Positions 10,126 to 18,060 of a DNA stretch of 64,000 nucleotides are shown piece by piece. Origin of the DNA: Erythrobacteraceae bacterium Alg239-R51 (GTDB lineage Bacteria; Pseudomonadota; Alphaproteobacteria; Sphingomonadales; Sphingomonadaceae); NCBI GenBank assembly GCA_947331495.1, contig CAMZOI010000002.1, positions 124,001 to 188,000 on the forward strand, given 5' to 3'. The first letter of the stretch is position 1, and the number at the start of each line of letters is the position of its first letter. Position numbers and translations under genes: made by a program. Under the pieces are notes generated by a model. The model was not told where the DNA came from. It did no database searches and saw only the letters and a program-made list of their open reading frames with translations.

Positions 10126-11172
10126 TCATTCCTTGGCCCGCCGCACCGGCACCGGGATGTTGCAGATATCCGCGCCGCCTGCGGGCACGATGAAGAACGG
10201 ATCGCGGCGGTTGGCGCGCGCCTCGGCGTAGCGAGCGAAGGTGGCGCCTTCGGTGGAAAGGTATTCGAACTGCGGGCGTCTTTTCTGGCCTATCGCTTCG
10301 CTACTTGAGGCCGGATCGGCTCCAGGCAGGTCGCTCGCCACGCGGATCGAGCGGATCGGCGTGCGCTTGTCGGCTTCTTGCGTAGTGTAGAAGCCCAGCG
10401 CACCCGACCCGCGCGGAAGCGAGGACAGATGTTCCATGCCTTCCACGATGCGCCCGACCAGCGCGATATTGCGGTCGAGATGGCGGGGCGCATGGCCGAT
10501 CACGGTGTAAAGCTCGGCGCCCGATCCGGTATCCGGCGACATGCCGCGCCCGACGCCGACCATGCCGTAGCAGTGGACGGGCCAGATTCGATCCCCTTCA
10601 GGCGCTGCTATTGGCCAACCGTTCACAACAAGATTCAAGCTGGCGTATTGATCCGAACCGGTCGGCCGGGTTATTTCATGGCTAGCGGGATCTTGTTCGT
10701 ATATCTCTGCTTGCTCTTCAATCGCCCCTTCTAATGCCGCGATGAATGGCGGCCACGGCATTTCAGCGGTATAATCCGCCTCATCCATCACCCGCAGCCC
10801 ATCGGGCAACGGCTTCGCCTCACCCGCAGCTTCCGGGTTGTCGTAATTGGGGTCGCCCCACTGGACGACGTAATTGTCCTGCACGCGGTTGACGGTGATG
10901 TCGTCGTACCAGCCCGCGCGGGCGAGGGTGCGGATATTCTCCACCCATCCCTGGCTGAACGGTTCGGGCATTAGCTGGATCACGACTTCGCGCGGCGAAC
11001 CGTCCGCCGCCGGCGCGAGCGTAATCACCAGCAGATCGTCTGCGGCAATCGCGACCCATTCGTCCGCACTGGCCTGCGCGACGATCTCGTTCGGGGAAGG
11101 CGCGGCTACCTGCGCGATGGAGGGGACGGCGACCGTGACCGCGGCGGCGAACGAAATCAGAGGTTTTCTCAT
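10126..11172 (-). CDS. Exported cyclophilin-type peptidyl-prolyl isomerase
   Basis: The 348-aa protein begins with a signal peptide (MRKPLISFAAAVTVAVPSIA) and then a beta-rich domain with the divergent cyclophilin core VNRVQDNYVVQWGDPN, where Arg and the Q-x-GDP element correspond to the catalytic FxRV...QGGDP motif. A second core stretch, GMVGVGR, and a late PIRSIRVA strand are also consistent. It would catalyse prolyl cis-trans isomerisation on exported proteins in the periplasm. I chose ATG 11172 because it starts the signal peptide; the open frame extends to 11283 without a better start. Confidence 0.85.
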   Translation of the reverse strand: MRKPLISFAAAVTVAVPSIAQVAAPSPNEIVAQASADEWVAIAADDLLVITLAPAADGSPREVVIQLMPEPFSQGWVENIRTLARAGWYDDITVNRVQDNYVVQWGDPNYDNPEAAGEAKPLPDGLRVMDEADYTAEMPWPPFIAALEGAIEEQAEIYEQDPASHEITRPTGSDQYASLNLVVNGWPIAAPEGDRIWPVHCYGMVGVGRGMSPDTGSGAELYTVIGHAPRHLDRNIALVGRIVEGMEHLSSLPRGSGALGFYTTQEADKRTPIRSIRVASDLPGADPASSSEAIGQKRRPQFEYLSTEGATFARYAEARANRRDPFFIVPAGGADICNIPVPVRRAKE

Positions 11173-11456
11173 CCCGGCACGCTGCCACCATTGCCCGCGA
11201 ATCAAAACCCCCTTCTGCGCGTTTTGGGGGGCGGAAGGGGGTTCGGAAACGATGTTCGCAGGGAATGCATATCCGCGCAGCATCGTTACAATCGGGATAG
11301 TACCATAGATAACGCAACAAACCAGAATACGGTTCCCGGTTCGGCTTGCGAAACTCTCGCGTCGCCGCTAGAGGCGCGCTTTCCTGTCCGCGTGGCCGCT
11401 TTGCTGCCGGGACGCACCGGAAGTCGGTGATGGCGCGATAAGCCGGACAGGAATGC

Positions 11457-11546
11457 GGAGCGGTGGCCGAGTGGTCGAAGGCGCACGCCTGGAAAGTGTG
11501 TAAAGGGGCAACTCTTTCGTGGGTTCGAATCCCACCCGCTCCGCCA
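11457..11546 (+). tRNA. tRNA-Ser (anticodon GGA)
   Basis: The 90-nt sequence folds as a class II tRNA: acceptor GGAGCGG pairs with CCGCTCC, a D arm begins TGGCCGAGTGG, the anticodon loop CTGGAAA carries GGA, a long variable arm follows, the T arm has GGTTCGAATCC, and CCA is encoded at 11544-11546. Its last 16 bases serve as the attachment site of the integrated element, so the tRNA stays intact after insertion. Confidence 0.97.
11531..11546. repeat. attL: 16-bp direct repeat within tRNA-Ser
   Basis: CCCACCCGCTCCGCCA, the 3' part of the T arm, the acceptor arm and CCA of tRNA-Ser. It is identical to the copy at 18394-18409, and the bases flanking the repeat differ (T/C here, G/T on the right), which fixes its extent. 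Confidence 0.88.
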
Positions 11547-11681
11547 CTACCCCTTTTCTGGCAATTCCATGCCATTTCATTTTATTAAAATAATTTCTAG
11601 AAATAGGGTCTTAGCGCTCTAGGGCTTGCTTTCGATTTCATCCAATTGCACAAAGTGTGATGGAGCGAATGAGGGAGTGCG

Positions 11682-12860
11682 ATGGCTGGCCTAACTGCTT
11701 TGCAGATTAAGAACGCGAAGCCGGGGCGCTATGCCGATGGCAAAGGGCTGTATCTACTAGTGGGTCCTACAGGCTCCAAAAGTTGGGTGCTAAGGGTCCA
11801 GGTCGACGGACGAAGGCGTGATTACGGCTTAGGCTCACTGGACCTCGTTAAATCGCTGGCAGAAGCCCGACAGAAGGCCGAGGATTGGCGAAAGCTTGCT
11901 AAGGAGGGTCATAACCCCTCAGCCGAAGCAAAGCGCCAGAGAGCCTCTAAAACCACCTTCGAAGATGCAGCGCAGACCTATTACGACGAGCGCAAAGCTA
12001 GCTGGAAAAACGGTAAGCATCAGGACCAGTGGATTAACACATTAAAGACCTATGCTTATCCATCGTTAGGTAAGCTGAGTGTGGACTCCATTGATGCACA
12101 TGACGTTGCGCAAGCGCTCTTGCCCATATGGGGTGACAAAGGGGAAACTGCCCGGAGAGTAAAACAGCGCATCGGAAGCGTTCTCGATTACTCGAATGCC
12201 AAGGGTTGGCGAGCATCAGAAGCACCGATGCGGGCCGTTGGAACGCTTCTAAAAGGCATTAGGCAGCCGAAGCAGAAGAATTTTGCTGCCATGCCTTACA
12301 AGCAGGTGGCATACTTTATGCCGAAGCTAAGCGAGGCAGGTGAAACCGTAGGACGGCTGGGTCTGCAATTCCTCATCCTAACTGCTGCTAGGTCAGGAGA
12401 GGTAAGGGGGGCGCTATGGTCTGAAATTGACCTGAAAAAGAAGGTTTGGACAATTCCCGCTAGCCGAATGAAGATGGACCAGGAGCATCAGGTTCCCCTT
12501 TCCGATGTAGCCCTAGCATTACTGGAAAAAGCCAAGGCTCATTCAGTCGTTAAACCGGAAGGCTTGGTGTTTCCCGGCCTAAAGCGCAAACCTCTTTCCG
12601 ACATGACATTAAGCAAGGTTCTTCGAAGCAATGGCGGCGAAGGTTTCACCGTTCATGGGTTCCGTTCTTCGTTCAAAGACTGGGCATCAGAACAGGGCTA
12701 TCCAAGCGAATGGTCCGAAGCGGCACTAGCCCACACCGTCGCCAATCGTGTCGAAGCTGCATACCGCCGAACGAAATTCCTAGAACAGCGAATCAAGCTG
12801 ATGAAAGCGTGGTCAGATTTCTGCGTTAAAGGCGCCAGATTGCTTGGCCCTAACGTCTAA
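11682..12860 (+). CDS. P4-type tyrosine integrase
   Basis: The 392-aa protein starts with the N-terminal arm-type domain of P4-like integrases (LTALQIKNAKPGRYADGKGLYL), followed by a core-binding domain and the catalytic domain with ARSGEVRGALW (first Arg), HGFRSSFKDW (His-x-x-Arg), LAHTVANRVEAAYRR (His and nucleophilic Tyr). It carries out site-specific integration and excision between the tRNA-Ser 3' end and the element. It lies about 135 bp from attL and reads inward, the usual arrangement; GGGAG precedes the ATG. Confidence 0.95.
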   Translation: MAGLTALQIKNAKPGRYADGKGLYLLVGPTGSKSWVLRVQVDGRRRDYGLGSLDLVKSLAEARQKAEDWRKLAKEGHNPSAEAKRQRASKTTFEDAAQTYYDERKASWKNGKHQDQWINTLKTYAYPSLGKLSVDSIDAHDVAQALLPIWGDKGETARRVKQRIGSVLDYSNAKGWRASEAPMRAVGTLLKGIRQPKQKNFAAMPYKQVAYFMPKLSEAGETVGRLGLQFLILTAARSGEVRGALWSEIDLKKKVWTIPASRMKMDQEHQVPLSDVALALLEKAKAHSVVKPEGLVFPGLKRKPLSDMTLSKVLRSNGGEGFTVHGFRSSFKDWASEQGYPSEWSEAALAHTVANRVEAAYRRTKFLEQRIKLMKAWSDFCVKGARLLGPNV

Positions 12861-12999
12861 ACAAATTTTTTTTGGAATCGGCAGCAAGTTCTAACTAGCG
12901 GAAAATTCGTCGTTAAATAATTAGGATGGAGTTATATCAGTCTCTTGAAATCAGATTAAACACTCTTGTAGACGCCCCCATTTTCCGCGTTATGTGAAT

Positions 13000-13023
13000 C
13001 GGCTCCTATGGAAAACGGAGCCG
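13000..13023. promoter_or_regulatory. Inverted repeat over the alpA-like start codon
   Basis: CGGCTCC (13000-13006) and GGAGCCG (13017-13023) are perfect 7-bp arms around a 10-bp centre that contains the ATG at 13008. It may be an operator for autoregulation, or an mRNA hairpin that hides the GGAG that would serve the downstream GTG at 13029. Confidence 0.45.
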
Positions 13024-13205
13024 ATAAAGTGTTTATCTCTACGAATGAATTAGCCGGGCGAACCGGACTTAGTAAGCCAACCTTGTGGCGCTACAGGAAG
13101 CGCTATACCGACTTCCCCAAACCAATCTGTATTGAAGGCAGCAGCGTTCTTCGTTGGGTTAGCGAGGAAGTAGACGCTTGGTTTCTTGCGCGTCGAGCAG
13201 GTTGA
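13008..13205 (+). CDS. AlpA-like helix-turn-helix regulator / excisionase
   Basis: This small basic protein (65 aa from ATG 13008, 58 aa from GTG 13029) has a winged-helix arrangement typical of AlpA/excisionase families: FISTNELAGRTGLSKPTLWRYR, then FPKPICI and VLRWVSEEVDAWFLAR. Such proteins activate integrase transcription or direct excision of P4-like elements. The GTG at 13029 has a GGAG 8 nt upstream and gives the usual family length, so it may be the true start. The next gene begins 6 nt after its stop. Confidence 0.8.
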   Translation: MENGADKVFISTNELAGRTGLSKPTLWRYRKRYTDFPKPICIEGSSVLRWVSEEVDAWFLARRAG

Positions 13206-13211
13206 CAAGCC

Positions 13212-13991
13212 ATGCTTCCTACGCGTCGAAAAAGGGCCTCATATCCCCGAAGGAAACGAGAGGCGATGAAAGCAAGGCGAGATACGCTAAGCCTAGAGTA
13301 TCTGCGCTACGTAAGGGACCTTGCTAAAAGCGAAATGGCCAGTCCTTCGCTACCCTTTACAGTATATAGTTCACCATACTTCCCTCTTTCATATCAATTT
13401 AAAGAGAAAATCCATAAGGATGGTAAGGTTAGCTACGAATACCATGAATCACCAATGCCAAGCTGGAATGATTTGCTTATTAAAACTAAGGTTTCTCTAT
13501 TTCAGCTAATGAGTGAAGAGTGGAATAAATCACTCTATGCTTTTCATATCAAGATACATCCTGATTTAATCAAGGATTGGTCCGATGAGAGCATAATTCA
13601 TAGAATGGGAAAAAGAGTCAGGCGTAGGCTCAATGCCTTAGGCCACCTTCCAAGCCGTCATTTCTTTGTCGTTGAAGCTCATAGCAAAGAGGGCGAGGCA
13701 GTGGCTCCCCATATCCATGGCATGGCGATGGTAGGGGATGAAAATCAAGCGCGTGCGGTAAAGGAAGCGATGAAGGAAGCTGCTGGGCAGAATAGTGGTG
13801 GCAGAAAGAGCCTTCACAAAGGAAGCAAGGGCGAATTTTGCTATCACAAAACTGGCAAATCTTATCCCGGTTACATGCTTAAGCACAAAAAGAAGGGTGC
13901 AATGATGTTTGGTAGGAAGTCTTACGTTTTTTCCCGACCAGCAAACCAAATGACCCGTAGCTTCTATGAATTCATCACTGGCCAAACGTGA
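13212..13991 (+). CDS. Putative HUH-type replication initiator
   Basis: The 259-aa basic protein has a metal-binding HUH motif, HIH at residues 167-169 within APHIHGMAM, preceded by the strand FFVVEAH, and a downstream Y-x-x-K (Y221-M-L-K224) that fits the catalytic-tyrosine motif of rolling-circle Rep proteins. An earlier strand, YAFHIKIHP (109-117), could be motif 1. Such enzymes nick one strand at an origin and stay covalently attached to the 5' end. It follows the AlpA-like gene by 6 nt, a regulator-rep layout common in small integrative elements. A second possible start is ATG 13266, which has a better ribosome site. I infer the family from motifs only. Confidence 0.6.
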   Translation: MLPTRRKRASYPRRKREAMKARRDTLSLEYLRYVRDLAKSEMASPSLPFTVYSSPYFPLSYQFKEKIHKDGKVSYEYHESPMPSWNDLLIKTKVSLFQLMSEEWNKSLYAFHIKIHPDLIKDWSDESIIHRMGKRVRRRLNALGHLPSRHFFVVEAHSKEGEAVAPHIHGMAMVGDENQARAVKEAMKEAAGQNSGGRKSLHKGSKGEFCYHKTGKSYPGYMLKHKKKGAMMFGRKSYVFSRPANQMTRSFYEFITGQT

Positions 13992-14562
13992 ACGCCTCTA
14001 GACGCTCCTAGAATGCCTCAGGAATGCACTTTCATTCCGTTTGGCTACTTTGGGTAGCCTGACAGGATAAAACGCACAGAAGGGGCCTTAAATCGCAATA
14101 CAGGGCATACTGTTTAAATAGGGTTGATTAAAGGAAAGGGTTTACTGTAGTATGGGCGAAGTCCTACCGCTAACCGGTTCAGCCCATGATATTCCTTCCA
14201 GAGCAAAGGTCCCGGAAAAACCATCCTCACACTCTAATGACCTTATTTAGGTTCAAGTATGTTTAGGTATATTTAGGTATCTTAAGCCAAAAGTGAGCGA
14301 CTACTCTTCACAGGTCTTTTTGCTAACCGTATTCGTGCTGAGTTAATAAGTTCATGGGGTTGTTGGTTGTCATTTGCCTAAGAATCCTAAAAGCTCACAG
14401 TCAGAGGGTTTCCTTCGGCTAGGAGGACGTCCGCATTAATATCTTGATAGATGTCATGTAGAAAATGGAAACGCTTAGAAAACTACTCGTTTCTACGTTA
14501 AGTAAAAATGGCGTAGTATACAGGTGGCAATCAATATACTAAAATAATGGGGGCATTAAGAA
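13992..14562. other. 571-bp AT-rich noncoding region after the rep-like gene
   Basis: No credible reading frame is present. It contains three copies of TTTAGGT (14246-14278), several short inverted repeats and a hairpin-like GGTTTCCTTCGGCTAGGAGG near 14407. Its position directly after the putative HUH gene makes it a candidate for the element's origin of replication or transfer, but no nick site can be assigned. Confidence 0.5.
14246..14278 (+). repeat. Three iteron-like TTTAGGT repeats
   Basis: TTTAGGT occurs at 14246-14252, 14262-14268 and 14272-14278; the last two are in a direct GTTTAGGTAT/ATTTAGGTAT pair. Spacing is 16 and 10 bp, about one helical turn for the last pair. Candidates are Rep or AlpA binding sites. 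Confidence 0.45.
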
Positions 14563-15159
14563 ATGAAGCGTTTTAGACTATTGTTGGTAGCCGTTTTGTT
14601 ATTCGGATACGTTTCTCCAGCGCATTCCCAAGGTTGGAATTTGGGCGTGGAGCGGGAATACACTCCGGGTAGATACGCGAAACTCTTAAGCGTTTTCGAA
14701 GGGTGGCGGTTGTGGCGATTTGAGTCGGTGTCGGGTGTCGATTGTAGGGCAGTTAAACCTGCAATTGGGAAGCCTCACCCTGTTCCCGGCGGCAATACTA
14801 CCATGATGGAAGGCGCACCCCCTTTTGTCGTGATGAATTATGACCATGAAGGAAAATTAGTCTGGGAGTTTGAGGGTGAGTTTGGAGATACAGGTTCAAT
14901 CGACTGGCGCAGGGAAAATGAGAGGTTCTACACACGTTACTTGCCGTTTCAAATTAGCGACATGGAGCGAAGGATTCTTGATGGGCAGTTTGTAGATACT
15001 CTTGCCCATCTCGATGGTGAAACGATTAGCGTTCTTATTATCACTTGGGAATATCCCTCGCCTCTTTACATCAACGAATCAAAGTTGACCGCCAAGTTTA
15101 ATTTCTTGGGACTTAGCGAAATGATAAAAGCATTAAAGGAGTGCGAAATCCGAGATTAA
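14563..15159 (+). CDS. Secreted protein of unknown function carried by the element
   Basis: The 198-aa product has a clear Sec signal peptide (basic MKRFR, then a hydrophobic stretch to about residue 20, cleavage near AHSQG). The mature part is rich in aromatic and acidic residues (WRLWRFESVSG, FVVMNYDHEGKLVWEFEG) and has two cysteines (near residues 59 and 194) that could form a disulfide. I recognise no family. It is preceded by its own noncoding region and followed by the resolvase res-like region, so it looks like an independently expressed cargo gene, possibly acting in the periplasm. Confidence 0.75.
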   Translation: MKRFRLLLVAVLLFGYVSPAHSQGWNLGVEREYTPGRYAKLLSVFEGWRLWRFESVSGVDCRAVKPAIGKPHPVPGGNTTMMEGAPPFVVMNYDHEGKLVWEFEGEFGDTGSIDWRRENERFYTRYLPFQISDMERRILDGQFVDTLAHLDGETISVLIITWEYPSPLYINESKLTAKFNFLGLSEMIKALKECEIRD

Positions 15160-15210
15160 CCTTGCTGGCGTCTTTTGTTTCCCTCTCCCGGACACCTGTT
15201 ATTGTCCATC

Positions 15211-15322
15211 GCTCAAAACTTGTAAGCTTTGAGCCAACCAATAACAGATATGAGAAAAAAGCTCAAAAGATAGTAGACTCCGTTTTGAACCTAGCTCATA
15301 AAGCAACGTATAACTTATGAGC
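15211..15322. promoter_or_regulatory. res-like site: three inverted repeats upstream of the resolvase
   Basis: Three imperfect palindromes begin with GCTCA: 15211-15234 (arms GCTCAAA/TTTGAGC), 15261-15290 (GCTCAAAA/TTTTGAAC) and 15294-15322 (GCTCATAA/TTATGAGC). Their centres are about 53 and 33 bp apart, similar to subsites I, II and III of Tn3-family res sites, and the gene starts just after the third. It would be both the recombination site and the autoregulatory operator. Confidence 0.6.
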
Positions 15323-15337
15323 GAGTCGGAGTTGAAT

Positions 15338-15916
15338 ATGAGCCGCATTGCATATTTCAGGGTGTCTACAGAATCCCAAAGCATCGAAAGCCAGCGCAAG
15401 GCGCTCGGTGGCAGCTTCGACAAAGAGTTCAAAGACGAAGGCGTATCTGGTGCGACAAGGGCCGTTGATAGGCCAGGCTTCGCTGAGCTACTATCCTATG
15501 TGCGTGAAGGCGATACAATATGCATAACGGCAATTGACCGGCTGGGCCGCGACGCACTCGACGTGCAAAGCGTTGTCCGTGACCTTCTGGCCAAAAGTGT
15601 CACCATCGATGTGCAGGGGTTAGGACCAATCGCCAAAGGTGTTGGCGAGCTTGTCGCAGCCGTGCTTGCCCAGATCGCAGATATGGAACGGCAGCGTATC
15701 AAGGAACGCTGCGATGCAGGTAGGGCGGCAGCTAGAGCTTCGCTCGCTGCAAGGGGAAGAACCCATAGGGGCAAAGCTAGCCTAGGGCGTCCTTTCGCTG
15801 CTGATGCTTCTGCTGTGGCTCAGTGGCGCAAGAACAATGCCGCGAGCATCGCCAAGACAGCGCAGGAGTTTGGATTGTCTGCTGCTACGGTAAAACGGTA
15901 TTGCGCGAGGGCTTAA
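15338..15916 (+). CDS. Serine recombinase (resolvase/invertase family)
   Basis: The 192-aa protein has the resolvase catalytic domain: YFRVST with the nucleophile Ser at position 10, then DRPGFAEL, ITAIDRLGRDALD and the Q/R-rich ADMERQRIKER helix, and a C-terminal helix-turn-helix (IAKTAQEFGLSAATVKRY). I start at ATG 15338, which has GGAG about 7 nt upstream; the in-frame ATG at 15317 lies inside the third inverted repeat. It probably resolves multimers of the element or regulates its own expression through the upstream repeats. Confidence 0.92.
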   Translation: MSRIAYFRVSTESQSIESQRKALGGSFDKEFKDEGVSGATRAVDRPGFAELLSYVREGDTICITAIDRLGRDALDVQSVVRDLLAKSVTIDVQGLGPIAKGVGELVAAVLAQIADMERQRIKERCDAGRAAARASLAARGRTHRGKASLGRPFAADASAVAQWRKNNAASIAKTAQEFGLSAATVKRYCARA

Positions 15917-15967
15917 ACCGTTCTCCGGTCAATAGATGACGCTGCATTGGGGTGAGTTTGAATTCGA

Positions 15968-17071
15968 TTATCGACCGGACTTGCGTCTATTGTCATCCCT
16001 ACAAAGCATCTGACAATTATTAGGAATAGTTTTGCCCCCCTCATGCCAAGGCGTTATGTGGTCCGCTTCCATTTGGCTGATTTCGAAACGCTCATCACAT
16101 ACCGGGCAAACGCCATTCTGTCGCTCATAGGCCTCTCGCTTCTGTTTCGGGTTGAAGGACCGAATATTTAGGTGGTTCTCTTTCCCAGTGAGAAGATACG
16201 GGAAGATTCCCTTCTTGTTGGTAACCTCCTCATCCTCCATCAAAGTGCGAACCTCCTGCTCAAGGCGTTTCGGGTCAAAGCTTTCGTTCTTGAATTGATT
16301 GTAGAGCTCTCCCCACTGGACGCCTTTCATCTCTTTTCGATAGTTGGGAAAGAGCCCTTCCACCCATTCAATTACACCACGAAAAAATTCCCAAATCTCC
16401 TCAGCTCCTTCCCAATTTTGTCGCTCTGACATGTAGCCATCGATGCTGCCCTGTTCTGAGTGCCACTTTATCGCGGTTTCAAGGTAGTCTTGCCGAATTA
16501 CAGAGCCACTGAGGTATCTGCTTCCTATGCCGTAAGCAGGACAATTGCTTTTACTGAAATACCGCTTAGCGTCGGAAACCCACGGTCCGTGGAACACAGC
16601 GTTCCGAAGCTCTTGGTTGGTTAATTCCTCCCCCGCGATATTAATAGTTTTAAACCATTCAAGCTTTTCACTGTCCGACCCACTACACAAGTAGACCATA
16701 AGCTTATAATCAAGTAGACGGCTCTGCTCATCTTTTTGAAGATTATGAAAGGCCCTCTTCTCATCGAAGCTGCCAAGTTGGACTGAGAAGTCACCCTCTA
16801 TAAACTGACATAGCGAGATAGTTCTCTGCTGCCCGTCAATTACTTCAAAGCCCCCATCATCACGAACAGACCAATACATTACATTCAAGGGGAAGCCCTT
16901 CGAAGCGGTATCAATGACAGCGTCGCGCTGACTTCCGCTATATATAAATTCACGCTGATATGGCGGTCGTATGTCTAGGGCGCCTCCATAGCCAAATACT
17001 CCCTCCTCATCATTATCTTCGTAGCCATTCGCCAGCTCTCGAACAGCGATTTCCCTGAATTCAATCCTCAT
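15968..17071 (-). CDS. DUF262 (ParB-like)-HNH nuclease, restriction partner of the methyltransferase
   Basis: This 367-aa protein joins an N-terminal DUF262 domain, with PPYQR (36-40) and DGQQR (79-83), to a C-terminal HNH nuclease with zinc cysteines CPVC (322-325) and C353/C357, the core ADHITPWHEGG (His 338) and NNCQMLCRDDNRRKS. DUF262 is the NTP-hydrolysing or sensing module of modification-dependent nucleases such as GmrS and SspE, and HNH cuts DNA. Its ATG overlaps the stop of the upstream methyltransferase gene (ATGA, 17071-17068), so the two are translationally coupled. I infer a restriction subunit replacing the classical EcoRI-type endonuclease; all catalytic residues appear present. 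Confidence 0.85.
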   Translation of the reverse strand: MRIEFREIAVRELANGYEDNDEEGVFGYGGALDIRPPYQREFIYSGSQRDAVIDTASKGFPLNVMYWSVRDDGGFEVIDGQQRTISLCQFIEGDFSVQLGSFDEKRAFHNLQKDEQSRLLDYKLMVYLCSGSDSEKLEWFKTINIAGEELTNQELRNAVFHGPWVSDAKRYFSKSNCPAYGIGSRYLSGSVIRQDYLETAIKWHSEQGSIDGYMSERQNWEGAEEIWEFFRGVIEWVEGLFPNYRKEMKGVQWGELYNQFKNESFDPKRLEQEVRTLMEDEEVTNKKGIFPYLLTGKENHLNIRSFNPKQKREAYERQNGVCPVCDERFEISQMEADHITPWHEGGKTIPNNCQMLCRDDNRRKSGR

Positions 17072-18060
17072 AGGTCTTTGTTCCTAATCACAATTCGAGC
17101 GTAAATTTCTTTCCCGTCTATCCTAAAGCGGCTCACTCTTCCGGTTAATGCTTCCACCAATGGACGGTCAATGCCAACAATTTCGAATTGGTCGGGATTG
17201 TATTTGTTCATAAATGTGATGGGCACGCCCATCATTCCAGAAAAGTCCATCGGAATGTCGTTGGTTTTGGAAACCTCTATCGCATCAAAGTTGTCATACT
17301 TAGGGTAGTGCTGAGGTTCGTATTTCTTATATAAAATCAATCTCTCATGACGTTTCTTAATATCGAGATTAGTGAACCAGCAGGTATTATTCGAAGATAC
17401 GATTTTATTTCCATCGTCATCAAGACGAGCTTCGGTGCCGTGAAGTGGATAATGCGGAGGAACAATAAAGCCAGAAAAATTGCGATTGCTATTTACGCCT
17501 ATCCAAATCTTGTTGTCCTTGATAAGTTCGAAAATATCTTTGTAAGCAATCGCATTCCATGTCCCGACAATTAGAAAGTTTTTATCATACCTAATTAATT
17601 GTTCAACATATTCTCGGAATAACGAGAACGGAGGGTTGGTAACCACGACATCGGATTGTTTGAGGAGACTGATGCATTCCTCGCTTCGAAAGTCTCCGTC
17701 TCCTTTCAGGCGCTTGATGCCGATCTCATCAGGGTCTGGAACTCGATTTCCATTTTTATCGCCTTCATATTCCAGAAAAATAGCTTGGTCCTCTTGGTGT
17801 CTGCTGAACAGCTCCATGTCCTGATTTTTATAACACGTCGTTATCAGCTTTCGCAGGCCTAGCTTTTCAAAGTTATATGAAAAATAATGGAAAAAGTTGC
17901 TAACCCTTGGGTCATCGCAGTTACAAAATACCGTTACGTCCTTGAAGTGATGTTTATAATGCCTCAGTTCCTTTTCGATATCAGAAAGCACAGTATAAAA
18001 CTCGTCACTCTTAGACTTCCGAGCTTTGCGAAGAACTGCGTTGGTTGCTTTACGAGCCAC
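17068..18060 (-). CDS. EcoRI-family adenine-specific DNA methyltransferase
   Basis: The 330-aa protein closely resembles M.EcoRI in its N-terminal half: ARKATNAVLRKARKSKSDEFY, then CNCDDPRVSNFF and FEKLGLRKLI. It has the adenine methyltransferase motif NPPF at 142-145 (VVVTNPPFSLF). It would transfer a methyl group from S-adenosylmethionine to N6 of adenine in a short target, protecting host DNA. The start is GTG at 18060 with no obvious ribosome site, possibly giving low expression. It is the first gene of a two-gene minus-strand unit with the DUF262-HNH gene, at the distal end of the element. The target sequence cannot be read from the protein. Confidence 0.9.
   Translation of the reverse strand: MARKATNAVLRKARKSKSDEFYTVLSDIEKELRHYKHHFKDVTVFCNCDDPRVSNFFHYFSYNFEKLGLRKLITTCYKNQDMELFSRHQEDQAIFLEYEGDKNGNRVPDPDEIGIKRLKGDGDFRSEECISLLKQSDVVVTNPPFSLFREYVEQLIRYDKNFLIVGTWNAIAYKDIFELIKDNKIWIGVNSNRNFSGFIVPPHYPLHGTEARLDDDGNKIVSSNNTCWFTNLDIKKRHERLILYKKYEPQHYPKYDNFDAIEVSKTNDIPMDFSGMMGVPITFMNKYNPDQFEIVGIDRPLVEALTGRVSRFRIDGKEIYARIVIRNKDL

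Noticed and set aside
11368-11580. Open frames across the tRNA-Ser with GGIRTHE / ERVGFEPT-like sequence
   Set aside because: These are translations of the tRNA gene itself, a well-known annotation artefact.
15211-15322. Inverted repeats read as insertion-sequence ends
   Set aside because: No transposase or target duplication is present; their spacing and position before a resolvase gene fit a res site better.
15957-17066. GAATTC sites in the element as evidence about the methyltransferase target
   Set aside because: Several GAATTC sites occur within the element, but presence says nothing, since a methylated host tolerates them; the target cannot be inferred this way.
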